A program made the position numbers and the translations under genes. The notes beneath the pieces were generated by a model. It was not told the DNA's origin and did no database searches. It worked only from the letters and a program-made list of their open reading frames with translations. DNA of 64,000 nucleotides from an uncultured Chloroflexales bacterium (GTDB taxonomy: Bacteria > Chloroflexota > Chloroflexia > Chloroflexales > Chloroflexaceae). Shown here piece by piece: positions 30,066-41,318 of the stretch. The stretch spans positions 138,163-202,162 of the forward strand of contig CALGUG010000044.1 in the NCBI GenBank assembly GCA_937902315.1. Reading direction: 5' to 3'. The first letter of the stretch is position 1. Every line of letters starts with the position of its first letter.

Positions 30066-30755
30066 CTACTGTACTGTTATTCTATCTCTAAAGCCGTTGA
30101 TAATAGTAGATGAAATACCAGATATTTGTTCAAGATCGTCAACTGATGTAAATGGCCCGTTTTCTGTCCGGTACTTGATAATTGCTTGGGCAAGCGCTGG
30201 CCCAATCTTTGGCAAGCTTTCTAGCTCTGCAGCGCTGGCCGTATTGATATTGATCAAGCCGTCGGCTGCTTGCGATGCGCTTTGCGAAGGCGAGTTGATG
30301 GCGGTATCGTTCTCACCCTGACGCCATACTTTGATCTGTTCGGCGTCTTTGAGATAGCCTGCCAGATTGATACGATCTTGATCGGCATCGGGCGTTAGTC
30401 CTCCAGCCAGCCAAACCAAGTCTGCAACCCGGGCTGTTGGCGGTAATCTATAGACGCCGGGCGCTACGACCGCTCCAGTGATATGGACAACAATCAGTTC
30501 AGACTCTGTTGCCTCTGGCGCGGCGCGTTCGTCTGAGTTGCTATCGGGTGGATCGACTTTTTCACTCTCATCGACGAGGTAATCTTCTCCGGGCTCTGGC
30601 AGCTCCCATACATCCTCGTTAGAGAGCGTTCTTTGTGAGGAAGGGCGTGGAGTGGACAGCGAACCAAGCGTAAAGGCCAAGATGGCGACACCGAGAGACC
30701 AAGCGATAAAAGCGATCAAGCGAGGTTTGGGAATGGCGCGTAGGTAGGCTTTCAT
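30066..30755 (-). CDS. comEA: ComEA-like DNA uptake protein (SLBB plus HhH)
   Basis: A 229-aa membrane-anchored DNA-binding protein. One transmembrane helix lies at residues about 11-32, then an acidic disordered linker, an SLBB domain at about 95-155 (IVVHITGAVVAPGVYRLP and ADLVWLAGGLTPDAD), and two helix-hairpin-helix motifs at about 168-229 (ININTASAAELESLPKIGP). This is the ComEA architecture; ComEA receives DNA at the membrane during natural transformation. No comEC lies in the window. ATG 30755 has GGAGGA upstream; the longer frame is unsupported. A TGGTACAAT motif at 30932-30940 on the same strand may be the promoter. Confidence 0.92.
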   Translation of the reverse strand: MKAYLRAIPKPRLIAFIAWSLGVAILAFTLGSLSTPRPSSQRTLSNEDVWELPEPGEDYLVDESEKVDPPDSNSDERAAPEATESELIVVHITGAVVAPGVYRLPPTARVADLVWLAGGLTPDADQDRINLAGYLKDAEQIKVWRQGENDTAINSPSQSASQAADGLININTASAAELESLPKIGPALAQAIIKYRTENGPFTSVDDLEQISGISSTIINGFRDRITVQ

Positions 30756-31094
30756 TCGATCCTCCAGTCGATGCTTCGATGCTGATCGATGGTAAGCTGA
30801 AGATACACTACCAATAGCCTCGCTGTAGTAATCGTCGCGTAACAATGAGGCTTGCCTCTCGACGCGATTGTCACTTCCTCCAATAAGAGCTAGCTTTATG
30901 TTATTGACCTACAATCATTGTCACTCTCTTTATTGTACCATAGGCTTTTAGCCTATTCTGAAGCGTTAGGGTGCCCTAAACCAGCGAGCGATCTTGGCTT
31001 TCTTGTTGAAGTGTAAAATCTTGATTAAGCAGGCTTAAAGGAATATAGAATCGGGCTTGGGTATGCTATACTGACAATAGTATAGATGTGATGT

Positions 31095-31269
31095 GATGCG
31101 AAGTCCGTTTGTATCGTTTCAGGTTGGGGTAGCCTTTCCACACACAGCGATACGAGCCCTTTGAGGCGGGCGGGATGTTGGTAGCCGTAGGCGGACGCGC
31201 TTAGGACCTTCTTTGGGGAAAGGACGCGACCGCCAGAGCGCTAAACTCAGCAAGCGGATTTGGTATGAT
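31095..31269 (+). repeat. Complete dispersed repeat element, copy 7
   Basis: Left end GAAGTCCGTTTGTATC and right end CAAGCGGATTTGGTATGAT are inverted repeats; the core is at 31178-31200 in forward orientation with the usual GGCGGGCGGGATG and CCTTCTTTGGGGAAA arms. The right end reads TGGTATGAT (31261-31269) toward phoU. Elsewhere in 30756-31371 I see the comEA promoter and a TGCTATACT motif at 31074-31082. Confidence 0.88.
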
Positions 31270-31371
31270 AGATGTTAAAGAAGACCCTCCTGCGCTTAGA
31301 GCTGTAAGGAGTTGTCACCCCTTTTGAGCTACTTCGAGCCAATCTAACAACAACTATAAGGAGCCATTTCG

Positions 31372-32028
31372 GTGCGCGAATACTATCGCCAAAAACTTGG
31401 CGAGGTTCAAGAGGACCTCGTTCGGATGGGTTATCAGGTTGCTGAAGCGCTTGATAGTGTCAGTAAAGCGCTTGAGAACTGGGATGTTGACTTGGCTTGG
31501 AAGATCATCGCTGGCGACGAATTGATCGACCGGGTGCAGGTTCATCTGGAAGAGACAGCACTCTTATTGATGGCGACCCAGCAGCCGCTTGCAACCGACT
31601 TGCGCATTCTGCTCTCTGTTATCTCGATTGCGAGCGAACTCGAGCGAATGGGCGACTATGTAAAGGGTATCGCTAAGGGCATTTTGCGCGCGGTAAAAAC
31701 CCCCAAACTGCTTGATATCCCCGCAGAGCTGCACGAGATGTGTCGCCAAGACCAGTTTATGTTGCGCACCTGTTTGAGTGCCTTCACCGAGCGCGATGCG
31801 GCTGTCGCCTATAAACTGAGTGAAGCCGACGATACGGTTGATCAGCTGCGTGTGTCGGTCAACGCCGCGTTGGTTCAACAGATGAAGAGCGATCCTGATA
31901 TCGTCGAATGCGCCTTGGAGATCCAGCATATTGTGCATAACCTTGAGCGCTTGGCAGACCGCACGACCAATATCGCCGAGCGTGTGATCTTTGTTGTAAC
32001 GAGTAAGTTTGAAGAGTTGAACCCATAA
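31372..32028 (+). CDS. phoU: Phosphate-signalling protein PhoU
   Basis: A 218-aa all-helical protein made of two PhoU repeats, each with the metal-binding motif: ISIASELERMGDYVKGIAKG near 82-101 and IQHIVHNLERLADRTTNIAE near 184-203. PhoU links the phosphate ABC transporter to the PhoR kinase and represses the phosphate regulon (established for the family). Here it is alone, without pst or phoBR genes in the window. The start is GTG 31372, preceded by AAGGAG. Promoters may come from TGCTATACT (31074-31082) or from the end of the repeat element at 31261-31269. Confidence 0.96.
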   Translation: MREYYRQKLGEVQEDLVRMGYQVAEALDSVSKALENWDVDLAWKIIAGDELIDRVQVHLEETALLLMATQQPLATDLRILLSVISIASELERMGDYVKGIAKGILRAVKTPKLLDIPAELHEMCRQDQFMLRTCLSAFTERDAAVAYKLSEADDTVDQLRVSVNAALVQQMKSDPDIVECALEIQHIVHNLERLADRTTNIAERVIFVVTSKFEELNP

Positions 32029-32075
32029 ACTGGCTTAGCGAGTTCGCAAGGCAGAAACGAAAACCAAGGGGAAGT

Positions 32076-32122
32076 GTTGTGAGCGTATTCGTATTGCCGC
32101 GCGAATACGCTCACAACAGCTA
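32076..32122 (+). terminator. phoU terminator, related to the MITE family
   Basis: GTTGTGAGCGTATTCG (32076-32091) pairs perfectly with CGAATACGCTCACAAC (32102-32117). A T-run is lacking. The upstream sequence (AACGAAAACCAAGGGGAAGT) and the GTTGTGAG stem match the interior of the element at 51636-51809. Confidence 0.6.
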
Positions 32123-32301
32123 TAGTCGTCGTTTACTATTTTCAAAATGAGAAATTTAACGAAATATTAACGAAAAAAGATTTGATATTCTGCCTACACC
32201 CTTGTATACTAATATCTACATCTTTAAAACACCTCAGTGTCATATCACACATCAACCAAAGGTATGATGACAGTACACAACAAGGAGGTATTTTTCGCCA
32301 C

Positions 32302-32330
32302 TTGACACACTTGTTGGTATGTGGTATCAT
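32302..32330 (+). promoter_or_regulatory. rpoBC promoter
   Basis: TTGACA (32302-32307), a 17-bp spacer and TATCAT (32325-32330), with TG before the -10. It predicts a start near 32337. This is the strongest promoter before rpoB. Confidence 0.75.
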
Positions 32331-32336
32331 TTCCTG

Positions 32337-32741
32337 TTGAGGTATGGGTGAATAATCATCACCAAGGAATGAACTATTGTCACCTATTACTACATGACCC
32401 TTCCGGTCTGCCTTGGCGCAAATCAGCGCTTCCGTAAGTTGTATCTCCTGCAGTCACGAACACCAGTCCGTATGTCGTATCCCGTAGTCGGGTAAAGGCT
32501 AGGACATGGGCAGTTCGTGTTTTTTGCCTGAAATCAGGTTGTACACCATAAGGTTAGGACCAATACCGTGTTGATGTGTTTCCAACTATATCCTAGCTTT
32601 GAGGTCTGCAGGTCGTGAGTTATGAATCGGCTATCCCCGAACCTCTGGGGGTAGGGTTTTTGTATGTACACGGTATTGGGGTAGACTGCTGCGCCCCATC
32701 TGTGCTTTGAAAAGCGGCATCTTTCTGGAAAAGAGGTATGT
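32337..32741 (+). promoter_or_regulatory. Structured rpoB leader, possible attenuators
   Basis: About 405 nt separate the promoter from rpoB. A first terminator-like fold pairs CACGAAC (32455-32461) with GTTCGTG (32513-32519), contains an inner CCCG/CGGG helix and is followed by six T. A second fold pairs CTATCCCC (32631-32638) with GGGGGTAG, followed by GGTTTTTG. CCAATACCGTGT (32560-32571) and ACACGGTATTGG (32668-32679) form a perfect 12-bp long-range helix that encloses the second hairpin. No L10 or L12 gene is upstream. Confidence 0.55.
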
Positions 32742-35700
32742 ATGCCCGCGTTGACTGAATCTGTGGTGCTTCAGCCCCTGATCGTTCACGTTGATACAGG
32801 TCGGGATGCTCTGCATCGCACGGGGATCGAGCGACGATCCTTCGCACGTATCCACGACGCCATCGAGGTACCTAAACTCATCGAAACTCAACTTGAGAGC
32901 TTTGAGTGGTTCCGGCGAGTGGGGTTACGCGAGCTATTTGACGAGATCTCGCCGATAACTGACTTTACAGGGAAAAATCTGTCGTTGCGCTTTCTGGACT
33001 ATGCCTTCGGAGAGCCGCGTTATAACGAGTATGAATGCCGCGAACGTGATATGACCTACGCAGCTCCGCTGCGCGTGAACGTCCAACTGCAGATCCTCTC
33101 AACGGGTGAATTGAAAGAGAGTGAGCTGTTTTTGGGCGATTTTCCGTTGATGACAGAAAACGGTACCTTTGTCATTAACGGCGCCGAGCGTGTGGTGGTA
33201 AGCCAGCTGATCCGTTCGCCCGGTGTCTATTTTAAAGATGAAAAAGATCCCACCAGTGGTCGACCTTTGCATTCCGCTAAACTGATTCCGAATCGTGGTG
33301 CATGGCTAGAATTTGAAACCAACAAGCGCGATGTTATCAGTGTAAAGGTTGATCGCAAACGTAAGATCCCCGTTTCGATTCTGCTACGCGCTATTTTGGC
33401 GTGGAAGGCGGAAGATAACGGCGACGGCCAGTGGGTGCCCGATAATGAACTAGAGCAGCACGGCCTCGACGAGCATGTGATTGAGCTGTTTACTCACGTC
33501 GATGTCGCACCTGATCATCAATATATTCGCGCTACGCTTGATAAAGACCCAACCCGCAATAGCCGAGAAGCGTTGATGGAGTTGTACAAGCGTCTGCGCC
33601 CCGGCGATCCGCCTACGCTCGAGAACGCACGCAACCTGCTAGAGTCGTTGCTCTTCAGCCCGCGTCGTTACGACTTGGCACGTGTTGGCCGCTATAAACT
33701 GAACCGCAACCTTTGGGAGCGTGACACACGCCGCGCTACTCAGCGCCAGACACCTGATATCAAGGTGCGTGTGCTGCTGCCCGATGATATCTATAAAATC
33801 GTTGAGCAGATCATTCAGCTCAACAACGGTATCGGCCATCCCGACGATATCGACCACTTGGGTAACCGCCGTGTGCGCACCGTCGGCGAATTGATCCAGA
33901 CTCAGTTCCGCGTCGGTCTGTTGCGCATGGAGCGCGTGATCAAAGAGCGTATGTCGCTCCAAGACGCCGAGAGCGCAACTCCCAATGGTTTGGTCAATAT
34001 TCGTCCGGTTGTGGCGGCGATGCGCGAATTCTTCGGTGGTTCGCAGTTGTCGCAATTCATGGACCAGACCAACCCCTTGGCCGAGCTGACCAACAAGCGT
34101 CGTCTCTCGGCTCTGGGCCCCGGTGGTCTGAGCCGCGATCGCGCTGGTTTCGAAGTGCGTGACGTTCACCACTCTCACTACGGACGTATTTGTCCGGTAG
34201 AGACGCCAGAAGGCCCCAACATCGGTCTGATCGGTACGATGTCGACCTTCTCGCGTGTGAACGAGATGGGCTTCTTAGAGACCCCCTATCGCAAGATCTA
34301 CAACGTTGTCAACAATACGCCAGCTTGGCTCGAGCAGGGTATGTTGTTACGCGATGTTCGCGACTTGCGTACAGGCGACCTGCTGGGCGCCAAGGGTAGC
34401 GTGGTCGATGAGGCAACCGCCAAGCACCTGACGATCGGTTTGTTGCGTGGTCAGATTTTGCGCGAAGATATTGTCGACCCACGCACAGGCGAGATGATCG
34501 CTGAGAAAGATACCGAAGTCACGCGTGCGATCGCCGAGAGGATCGCTGATACTCCGCTTAAGACGATCAAGATCCGCCCGGTTGTTTCGCAAGAGGTCGA
34601 TTACCTCAGCGCCGATGAAGAAGAGAAGTTCATCATCGTGCAGGCGAACGCACCTCTGGACGAGCACAACCGCTTTGTGACCAGCAACGTCTCGTGCCGT
34701 TTCGGTGCAGAGTTCGTCGAAGAGTCGGTCAACCGTGTCGACTATATGGACGTCTCGCCCAAGCAGGTAGTGAGCGTTTCGACTGCGCTGATCCCCTTCC
34801 TCGAGCACGACGACGCTAACCGCGCCTTGATGGGCTCGAACATGCAGCGCCAAGCGGTGCCGCTCTTGCGCCCCGATGCGCCGATCGTCGGTACGGGTAT
34901 GGAGTATCTGGCGGCGCGCGATAGCGGTCAGGTAGTGGTTGCTCGCAACAGCGGTGAAGTGGTGAGCGCAACTGGCGATCAGATCACCATCCGCGAAGAC
35001 TCCGGCGAGATCCGTCAGTATCCGTTGCGCAAGTTTATGCGTTCGAACCAAGACACCTGTATCAACCAACGCCCGAGCGTAAGCGTTGGCCAGCGGGTGC
35101 GCAAGGGCGATATCATCGCTGACAGCTCGTCGACCGATAACGGTGAGTTGGCACTTGGTCAGAACGTGCTGGTCGCCTATATGCCTTGGGAAGGCGGTAA
35201 CTTCGAGGACGCTATTCTGGTGAGCGAGCGTCTGGTTCGCGAAGATATCTTCACCTCGATCCACATCGAGAAGCATGAGGTCGAGGCCCGCGATACCAAG
35301 CTTGGCCCCGAGGAGATCACCCGCGATATTCCCAACGTCGGCCAAGACAGCCTGCGCAACCTCGATGATCGCGGTATCATCTATGTTGGCGCCGAAGTAC
35401 AGCCCAACGACATTTTGGTCGGTAAGATCACTCCGAAGGGTGAGACCGATCTGACCGCTGAAGAGCGCCTCTTGCGCGCGATCTTCGGTGAGAAGGCTCG
35501 CGAAGTTAAGGATAGCTCGCTGCGCGTTCCCAACGGTGTGCGCGGTAAGGTTATCGACGTCAAGGTCTTCTCGCGCGAAGAGGGTGCAGAGCTGCCCGTT
35601 GGTGTAAACCAGATGGTACGTGTACTGCTCTGCCAGAAGCGTAAGATCAGCGCTGGCGACAAGATGGCAGGACGCCACGGTAACAAGGGTGTAGTGAGCC

Positions 35701-36428
35701 GCGTGCTCCCGGTTGAAGATATGCCCTTCTTGCCCGATGGCCGCCCGGTCGATATCATCTTGAACCCGATCGGTGTGCCCAGCCGTATGAATATCGGCCA
35801 GATCCTCGAAACCCACTTGGGTTGGGCCGCTGCACGTCTCGGCTACCGCGTTGCAACGCCGGTATTCGATGGTGCAACCGAGGAACAGATCAAAGATATG
35901 CTTGTTGAAGCGGGCCTGCCGCCAGATGGTAAGGTGACCCTCTATGACGGACGCACGGGCTTGCCGTTTGACCACCCGGTAACGGTTGGTTACACCTATA
36001 TGCTCAAGCTCGCGCACTTGGTTGAAGACAAGATCCACGCTCGTTCGACTGGACCCTACAGCTTGGTTACCCAGCAGCCGTTGGGTGGTAAGGCTCAGTT
36101 CGGTGGTCAGCGCTTCGGTGAGATGGAGGTTTGGGCGCTGGAAGCTTACGGCGCAGCATACATTCTCCAAGAGATGCTTACCGTCAAGTCGGACGATGTT
36201 GTGGGCCGCGTAAAGACCTACGAAGCGATTGTGAAGGGCGAGCCGATCCAAGAGGCTGGCGTACCCGAAAGCTTCAAGGTACTTATCAAGGAACTTCAGT
36301 CACTTGGCCTTTCTGTCGAGGTGCTCACTGAAGACGAACGTACGCTTGAACTGACTGATGATGTCGATAGCGACCTAGCAGCGCTGGATGGCATCAATTT
36401 GAGCGGTATGGAGCGGGGCGAGTTTTAG
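32742..36428 (+). CDS. rpoB: RNA polymerase subunit beta
   Basis: The 1228-aa catalytic subunit, slightly longer than the shortest bacterial forms. It shows the usual segments: an N-terminal protrusion (FFRINGAER-equivalent [14 protein letters not shown]), the rifampicin region [16 protein letters not shown] near 431-446, [26 protein letters not shown], the [20 protein letters not shown] active-site segment and C-terminal [20 protein letters not shown]. At the position of E. coli His526 the sequence has Asn451 (LTNKRRL). ATG 32742 follows GAGG. It is cotranscribed with rpoC, 76 bp downstream, from the promoter at 32302. Confidence 0.99.
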   Translation: MPALTESVVLQPLIVHVDTGRDALHRTGIERRSFARIHDAIEVPKLIETQLESFEWFRRVGLRELFDEISPITDFTGKNLSLRFLDYAFGEPRYNEYECRERDMTYAAPLRVNVQLQILSTGELKESELFLGDFPLMTENGTFVINGAERVVVSQLIRSPGVYFKDEKDPTSGRPLHSAKLIPNRGAWLEFETNKRDVISVKVDRKRKIPVSILLRAILAWKAEDNGDGQWVPDNELEQHGLDEHVIELFTHVDVAPDHQYIRATLDKDPTRNSREALMELYKRLRPGDPPTLENARNLLESLLFSPRRYDLARVGRYKLNRNLWERDTRRATQRQTPDIKVRVLLPDDIYKIVEQIIQLNNGIGHPDDIDHLGNRRVRTVGELIQTQFRVGLLRMERVIKERMSLQDAESATPNGLVNIRPVVAAMREFFGGSQLSQFMDQTNPLAELTNKRRLSALGPGGLSRDRAGFEVRDVHHSHYGRICPVETPEGPNIGLIGTMSTFSRVNEMGFLETPYRKIYNVVNNTPAWLEQGMLLRDVRDLRTGDLLGAKGSVVDEATAKHLTIGLLRGQILREDIVDPRTGEMIAEKDTEVTRAIAERIADTPLKTIKIRPVVSQEVDYLSADEEEKFIIVQANAPLDEHNRFVTSNVSCRFGAEFVEESVNRVDYMDVSPKQVVSVSTALIPFLEHDDANRALMGSNMQRQAVPLLRPDAPIVGTGMEYLAARDSGQVVVARNSGEVVSATGDQITIREDSGEIRQYPLRKFMRSNQDTCINQRPSVSVGQRVRKGDIIADSSSTDNGELALGQNVLVAYMPWEGGNFEDAILVSERLVREDIFTSIHIEKHEVEARDTKLGPEEITRDIPNVGQDSLRNLDDRGIIYVGAEVQPNDILVGKITPKGETDLTAEERLLRAIFGEKAREVKDSSLRVPNGVRGKVIDVKVFSREEGAELPVGVNQMVRVLLCQKRKISAGDKMAGRHGNKGVVSRVLPVEDMPFLPDGRPVDIILNPIGVPSRMNIGQILETHLGWAAARLGYRVATPVFDGATEEQIKDMLVEAGLPPDGKVTLYDGRTGLPFDHPVTVGYTYMLKLAHLVEDKIHARSTGPYSLVTQQPLGGKAQFGGQRFGEMEVWALEAYGAAYILQEMLTVKSDDVVGRVKTYEAIVKGEPIQEAGVPESFKVLIKELQSLGLSVEVLTEDERTLELTDDVDSDLAALDGINLSGMERGEF

Positions 36429-36443
36429 TTAAAGTTCAAAAGT

Positions 36444-36492
36444 ACAAGGTGCAAGATCGAACAAGGCTTGCACCTTGTAGCTTTTGCTTTTT
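36444..36492 (+). terminator. Hairpin between rpoB and rpoC
   Basis: ACAAGGTGCAAG (36444-36455) and CTTGCACCTTGT (36467-36478) form a perfect 12-bp stem, followed by AGCTTTTGCTTTTT. It may partly terminate or process the transcript between the two genes. Confidence 0.6.
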
Positions 36493-36504
36493 GGCGGAGA
36501 CAAG

Positions 36505-39500
36505 ATGTTAGAGATTAATGATTTCAACGCTATCCGCATCAGTCTGGCGTCGCCTGAGGATATTTTAAATTGGTCGCACGGCGAGGTTACCAAACCCGAG
36601 ACCATTAACTACCGCACCCTCAAGCCGGAACGTGATGGGCTTTTTTGTGAGCGTATTTTTGGCCCAACCAAAGACTGGGAATGTTACTGCGGTAAATATA
36701 AGCGAGTGCGTTATAAGGGTGTAGTGTGCGATAAGTGTGGTGTTGAGGTTACTCGCGCGAAAGTGCGTCGTGATCGTATGGGCCACATTGCGCTTGCTTC
36801 GCCCGTTAGTCATATCTGGTTTGTAAAGGGTACACCTTCGCGTCTCGGTTTGCTGCTCGATATCAGCCCGCGCAACCTTGAGCGCGTGCTCTACTTCGCT
36901 TCTTACATCATTACTGAGGTAAACGAAGAGCAGCGTGCGGCCCTGCGCGAGCAGCTTCAGATGGAGTATGCTTACCGCCGAGACCTCTTGCAGAACCAGG
37001 CCGACGACAAGAACATGCAACTGTCGTCGCAACTGACTCAAGAGCTGGGCGGCATGAGCACTGCTCAGATCAGCACCCAACGCAATATTGACGAGTCGTA
37101 TCGCCAGCAGCGCGAGCAGTTGACCGCTGAAGCTGAGCGTCTGCGCGAGCGCTTCGAAGAGCTGATGAACACCCTGAGCGAAGAGGATGTGACCTTCCAT
37201 GGCCGCATCATCCTCGAAGAGGGCGATCCCATCACCGAGAAGGTACTCGACGAGCTTGATGAGCTGTTGGAGCAAGAGCTGGATCTGCTCGAAGCTCGCC
37301 GCCTGCGTGACATCGCCGATGCAGAATTGTTGACCGATTCTGACCGCGAGCGCCGCGAATACGAGGTCTCTCAAGAGCAAGAGCGCCTTCAGGAAGGTTT
37401 GCAGCGCGAACTCGACCAGTTGCTGCGCGAAGAGAAAGAGCGCCTTGAGCAGATCGATGCGCTGAAGGTGCGTCGCATTTTGAGCGAGGCTGAGTATCGC
37501 CAACTGCGCGATATCGCCCCCGGCGTGTTCAAGGCCGATATGGGCGCGAGCGCTATTCGTGAGATCATCGAAAAGACCGTCGATCTCGAGAAGATGGCCG
37601 AGGAGTTGCAGTACGAAGTACAGACGACTCAGGGTCAGCGCCGCAAGAAGGCGACCAAGCGCCTGCGCGTTGTCGAGAGCTTCCGCAAGAGCGGCAACCG
37701 CCCCGAGTGGATGATCTTGACCGTGCTGCCGGTTATTCCGCCTGATCTGCGCCCCATGGTGCAGCTGGACGGTGGCCGCTTCGCGACCAGCGACCTCAAC
37801 GATCTCTACCGCCGTGTGATCAACCGCAACAATCGTCTCAAGCGATTGATGGAGTTGAACGCACCAGAGATCATCGTGCGCAACGAGAAGCGTATGCTTC
37901 AGGAAGCTGTCGACGCCTTGATCGACAACGGTCGCCGTGGCCGCGCAGTTTCCGGCAAGGGTAAGCACCGCCTGAAGAGCTTGAGCGATATGCTCAAGGG
38001 TAAGCAGGGCCGCTTCCGCCAGAACTTGCTTGGTAAGCGCGTTGACTACTCTGGCCGTTCGGTAATCGTGGTAGGCCCGAGCTTGCAGCTGCACCAGTGT
38101 GGTCTGCCCAAGAAGATGGCACTCGAGCTCTTCAAGCCGTTCGTGATGCGCCGCTTGGTCGAGAAGGGCTTTGCCCACAACATCAAATCGGCGAAGCGCA
38201 TCGTCGAGCGTGTGCGTCCCGAAGTGTGGGACGTGCTTGAGGAAGTCATTAAGGACTACTTGGTACTGCTCAACCGCGCTCCGTCGCTGCACCGTCTGTC
38301 GATTCAGGCTTTCGAGGCCAAGCTGATCGAGGGTTCGGCTATTCAGCTTCACCCCTTGGTTTGTGCGGCATTCAACGCTGACTTCGACGGCGACCAAATG
38401 GCTGTGCACGTACCGCTGTCGCGTAAGGCTCAGGAAGAAGCCCGCATGCGTATGTTGAGTAAGTACAACTTGCTCAACCCCTCGAACGGCGACCCGATCA
38501 TTACGCCTTCGCAGGACATCGTGCTTGGCTGTTACTACCTGACGCAGCTGCGCCCCGGTTCGAAGGGTACCGGTAAGGTCTTCGCATCACCTGATGAGGC
38601 GATGCTGGCCTACGATCGTGGCATTGTCGACATCCAAGCTCCCATTCGGGTGCGTATGACGATCGAGGATCTCTGGTCGAGCAAGTTCGCTCAGCACGCT
38701 GGTATCAATGCTCCTATGCCGGAAGCGGCAACGACGCCATTCGATGGCGAGTTGCCGACTGGTTATGGCTCGAATATCGGCGAGGGCCTGCGAATCGCGA
38801 GCGGTAACGATCGCCCGGCTAAGTTCTCGTTGTTGCCCGATGGCTCGCCCACGGTGCTGATCGAGACCAGTATCGGACGTATCATCTTCAACAGCGCCTT
38901 GTTGCCGCCGATGCGCTTCCGCAACGAAGTTGTGCCGAAGGAAGGTTTGCGCAACATTATCGCTGAGTGTTACAAGTATTACACAACCAAAGCCAACATT
39001 TCGGAAAAGCATCGCCAAGATATCATCAATCAGTACGGCGAGAAGAGCGACGACGAGATCGCTCGTATCTTCGGCTCCGAAATGACCGCTGTCCAAGCTG
39101 ACCGCATCAAGGCTCTGGGCTTCCGCTATGCGACCCGTGGTGGTATGACCGTCGGTATCGATGATGTGGAAGTGCCGCCTAAGAAGCGCGAGATTGTACG
39201 CGAAGCCGACCAGATGGTTGCCGACGTCGATAAGCAGTTCCGACGTGGTTTGATCACCGAGGAAGAGCGCTATCGCGACGTGGTGAAGATCTGGCAGGAC
39301 GCCACGCGCGACACAACCAACGCTGTACGGGAGAATATGAACCCCTATAGCCCGGTTGCGATGATGGTCAACTCCAAGGCGCGTGGTAACGTCAACCAGC
39401 TGAGCCAGATGGCCGGTATGCGTGGTCTGGTAACCGACCCGAACGGTAAGATTATTCCGACCCCCATCCGCGCGAACTTCCGCGAAGGTATGAGCGTGTT

Positions 39501-41211
39501 GGAATACTTCATCTCGACCCACGGTGGTCGTAAAGGTCTGGCAGACACCGCGCTTCGTACCGCAGACGCAGGTTATTTGACCCGCCGTCTGGTCGACGTG
39601 GCCCAAGACATGATCATTACGATCGAGGATTGTGGCACCGACGAAGGCATCTGGATCCACGACGAAGACAAGCGCGAAGTGCTTGAGGGCTTGGAGAACC
39701 GCGTCGTCGGACGTATCTTGGCGGCTGATCTCTATCGCCCCGATACGGGCGAGCTGGTGGCCGAGCGCAACACCGAAGTTGGCGAAGACCTCGCTAGCAA
39801 ACTGCTCGAGATGGGAATCGCATCGGTGTATGTCCGATCGCCGCTGACCTGTCAGTCTGAGCACGGCTGCTGCCGCCTCTGCTTCGGTCGCAACTTGGCA
39901 ACCGGTAAGCTGGTCGATATCGGCGAAGCGGTTGGTATCATCGCTGCTCAGTCGATCGGTGAGCCTGGTACGCAGCTGACCCTGCGAACCTTCCACACCG
40001 GTGGTGTGGCTTCTGCAGACGACATCACCCAAGGTCTGCCGCGTGTACAAGAGATCTTCGAGGCACGCACTCCCAAGGGTAAGGCGATCTTGGCCGAGAT
40101 CGACGGTGTTGTTGAGATCGTACGCGAGGAAGATATGCGCAAGCTGCGCATCGTTTCGCGCGAGTTCTACACCGACGAATATACCTTGCCAGCCAACTAC
40201 ACGGTGGTAGTGAACGACAATAGCGAGGTCAGCGAGGGCATGACCTTGGCCGAGCCGAACGACATCAACAGCAGCGAACCGCCGATTGTGGCTCGTATGA
40301 GCGGGCGTCTGTTCGTGCAGGGCGATAAGCTCGTGATCCATCAAGAAGACTTGGAGGAGAGCGAGGTTGTTATTCCGCACACCGCACGTCTGCGCGTCGA
40401 GAACGGCGATCGGGTGGTAGCTGGTCAGCAGCTCACCGAGGGTTCGGCAGACCCGCAAGAACTCTTGGCACTCCAAGGTCGCGAGGCCGTTCAGCGTTAC
40501 TTGGTGAACGAGGCACAGAAGGTGTATCGCAGCCAAGGTGTAAACGTGAACGACAAGCATATCGAGGTGATCGTGCGCCAGATGATCCGCCGCGTGCGGA
40601 TCGAGGAGCCGGGTGATACCGGTTTGCTGCCGGGCGAGATGATCGAGGCCTTCGAGTTCAAGCGACTCAACAACGAGATCGTCAGCCAGGGTGGTGAGCC
40701 TGCAACCGCCGCTGCTATGCTCTTGGGTATCACCAAGGCATCGCTGTCGACCGATAGCTTCCTCTCGGCTGCGTCGTTCCAAGAGACGACTCGTGTACTT
40801 ACCGAAGCGGCGATCACTGGTAAGGTCGACTACCTGCGCGGCCTCAAAGAGAACGTGGTTATCGGTAAACTTATCCCGGCTGGTACGGGTATCGAGAAGC
40901 GTGATGCGCGCGAGCGCGATAGCTTGGTCGGCGAGATGGCACGAGTGCTCGAAAACGGCGGCAACCGCCCCGAGCAAGAGCGCCCAACCACTCAGGAAGT
41001 GCAGCGTGCTGAGCAGTTGCTGGGTCTAACAGATGCTCCCGGCAGCGACATCCGCTTGGCGAGCGACGTCGATCCCGAGTTAGTGGCAATGTTGCGCCCC
41101 GAGTTTAGCGGACGCAATAACGCTGCCTCGCGGAACGATCTCGAAGCTGACGACCTCGGAACAGATGACGGTTTCGATACCGGCTCTGCTGAGGGCGACG
41201 AAGAGAACTAG
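36505..41211 (+). CDS. rpoC: RNA polymerase subunit beta'
   Basis: The 1568-aa beta' subunit. The N-terminal zinc site (CYCGKYK and CDKCGVEV) lies near 60-80, the catalytic magnesium motif [12 protein letters not shown] at 624-635, the second zinc site ([13 protein letters not shown]) near 1115, followed by bridge/trigger segments ([16 protein letters not shown]). Residues about 145-330 form a Glu/Arg/Leu-rich, coiled-coil insertion between the clamp segments, absent from Bacillus-type subunits. The C-terminal 60 residues are acidic. ATG 36505 follows GGCGGAG; an upstream in-frame ATG lacks a site. A strong terminator follows. Confidence 0.99.
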   Translation: MLEINDFNAIRISLASPEDILNWSHGEVTKPETINYRTLKPERDGLFCERIFGPTKDWECYCGKYKRVRYKGVVCDKCGVEVTRAKVRRDRMGHIALASPVSHIWFVKGTPSRLGLLLDISPRNLERVLYFASYIITEVNEEQRAALREQLQMEYAYRRDLLQNQADDKNMQLSSQLTQELGGMSTAQISTQRNIDESYRQQREQLTAEAERLRERFEELMNTLSEEDVTFHGRIILEEGDPITEKVLDELDELLEQELDLLEARRLRDIADAELLTDSDRERREYEVSQEQERLQEGLQRELDQLLREEKERLEQIDALKVRRILSEAEYRQLRDIAPGVFKADMGASAIREIIEKTVDLEKMAEELQYEVQTTQGQRRKKATKRLRVVESFRKSGNRPEWMILTVLPVIPPDLRPMVQLDGGRFATSDLNDLYRRVINRNNRLKRLMELNAPEIIVRNEKRMLQEAVDALIDNGRRGRAVSGKGKHRLKSLSDMLKGKQGRFRQNLLGKRVDYSGRSVIVVGPSLQLHQCGLPKKMALELFKPFVMRRLVEKGFAHNIKSAKRIVERVRPEVWDVLEEVIKDYLVLLNRAPSLHRLSIQAFEAKLIEGSAIQLHPLVCAAFNADFDGDQMAVHVPLSRKAQEEARMRMLSKYNLLNPSNGDPIITPSQDIVLGCYYLTQLRPGSKGTGKVFASPDEAMLAYDRGIVDIQAPIRVRMTIEDLWSSKFAQHAGINAPMPEAATTPFDGELPTGYGSNIGEGLRIASGNDRPAKFSLLPDGSPTVLIETSIGRIIFNSALLPPMRFRNEVVPKEGLRNIIAECYKYYTTKANISEKHRQDIINQYGEKSDDEIARIFGSEMTAVQADRIKALGFRYATRGGMTVGIDDVEVPPKKREIVREADQMVADVDKQFRRGLITEEERYRDVVKIWQDATRDTTNAVRENMNPYSPVAMMVNSKARGNVNQLSQMAGMRGLVTDPNGKIIPTPIRANFREGMSVLEYFISTHGGRKGLADTALRTADAGYLTRRLVDVAQDMIITIEDCGTDEGIWIHDEDKREVLEGLENRVVGRILAADLYRPDTGELVAERNTEVGEDLASKLLEMGIASVYVRSPLTCQSEHGCCRLCFGRNLATGKLVDIGEAVGIIAAQSIGEPGTQLTLRTFHTGGVASADDITQGLPRVQEIFEARTPKGKAILAEIDGVVEIVREEDMRKLRIVSREFYTDEYTLPANYTVVVNDNSEVSEGMTLAEPNDINSSEPPIVARMSGRLFVQGDKLVIHQEDLEESEVVIPHTARLRVENGDRVVAGQQLTEGSADPQELLALQGREAVQRYLVNEAQKVYRSQGVNVNDKHIEVIVRQMIRRVRIEEPGDTGLLPGEMIEAFEFKRLNNEIVSQGGEPATAAAMLLGITKASLSTDSFLSAASFQETTRVLTEAAITGKVDYLRGLKENVVIGKLIPAGTGIEKRDARERDSLVGEMARVLENGGNRPEQERPTTQEVQRAEQLLGLTDAPGSDIRLASDVDPELVAMLRPEFSGRNNAASRNDLEADDLGTDDGFDTGSAEGDEEN

Positions 41212-41214
41212 GTG

Positions 41215-41272
41215 AGACCTAAGCTAGGAAGGAGCGGAGTTCTACCCTCCTTCCTAGCCTTTTCTTTAGGTC
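41215..41272 (+). terminator. Terminator of rpoBC
   Basis: GCTAGGAAGGAG (41223-41234) pairs with CTCCTTCCTAGC (41247-41258), then CTTTTCTTT. An outer GACCTAA/TTAGGTC pair encloses it. Confidence 0.9.
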
Positions 41273-41318
41273 GGGCCTATGTCTGTGTATTTAGAAGCTT
41301 TTAGCTAATGGCGCTGCC

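Noticed and set aside
34347..36251. Long minus-strand open frame opposite rpoB (634 codons)
   Set aside because: It lies wholly inside rpoB and has no recognisable domain; its length follows from the codon use of rpoB. The same applies to minus-strand frames opposite rpoC (36565-38409, 38587-40977).
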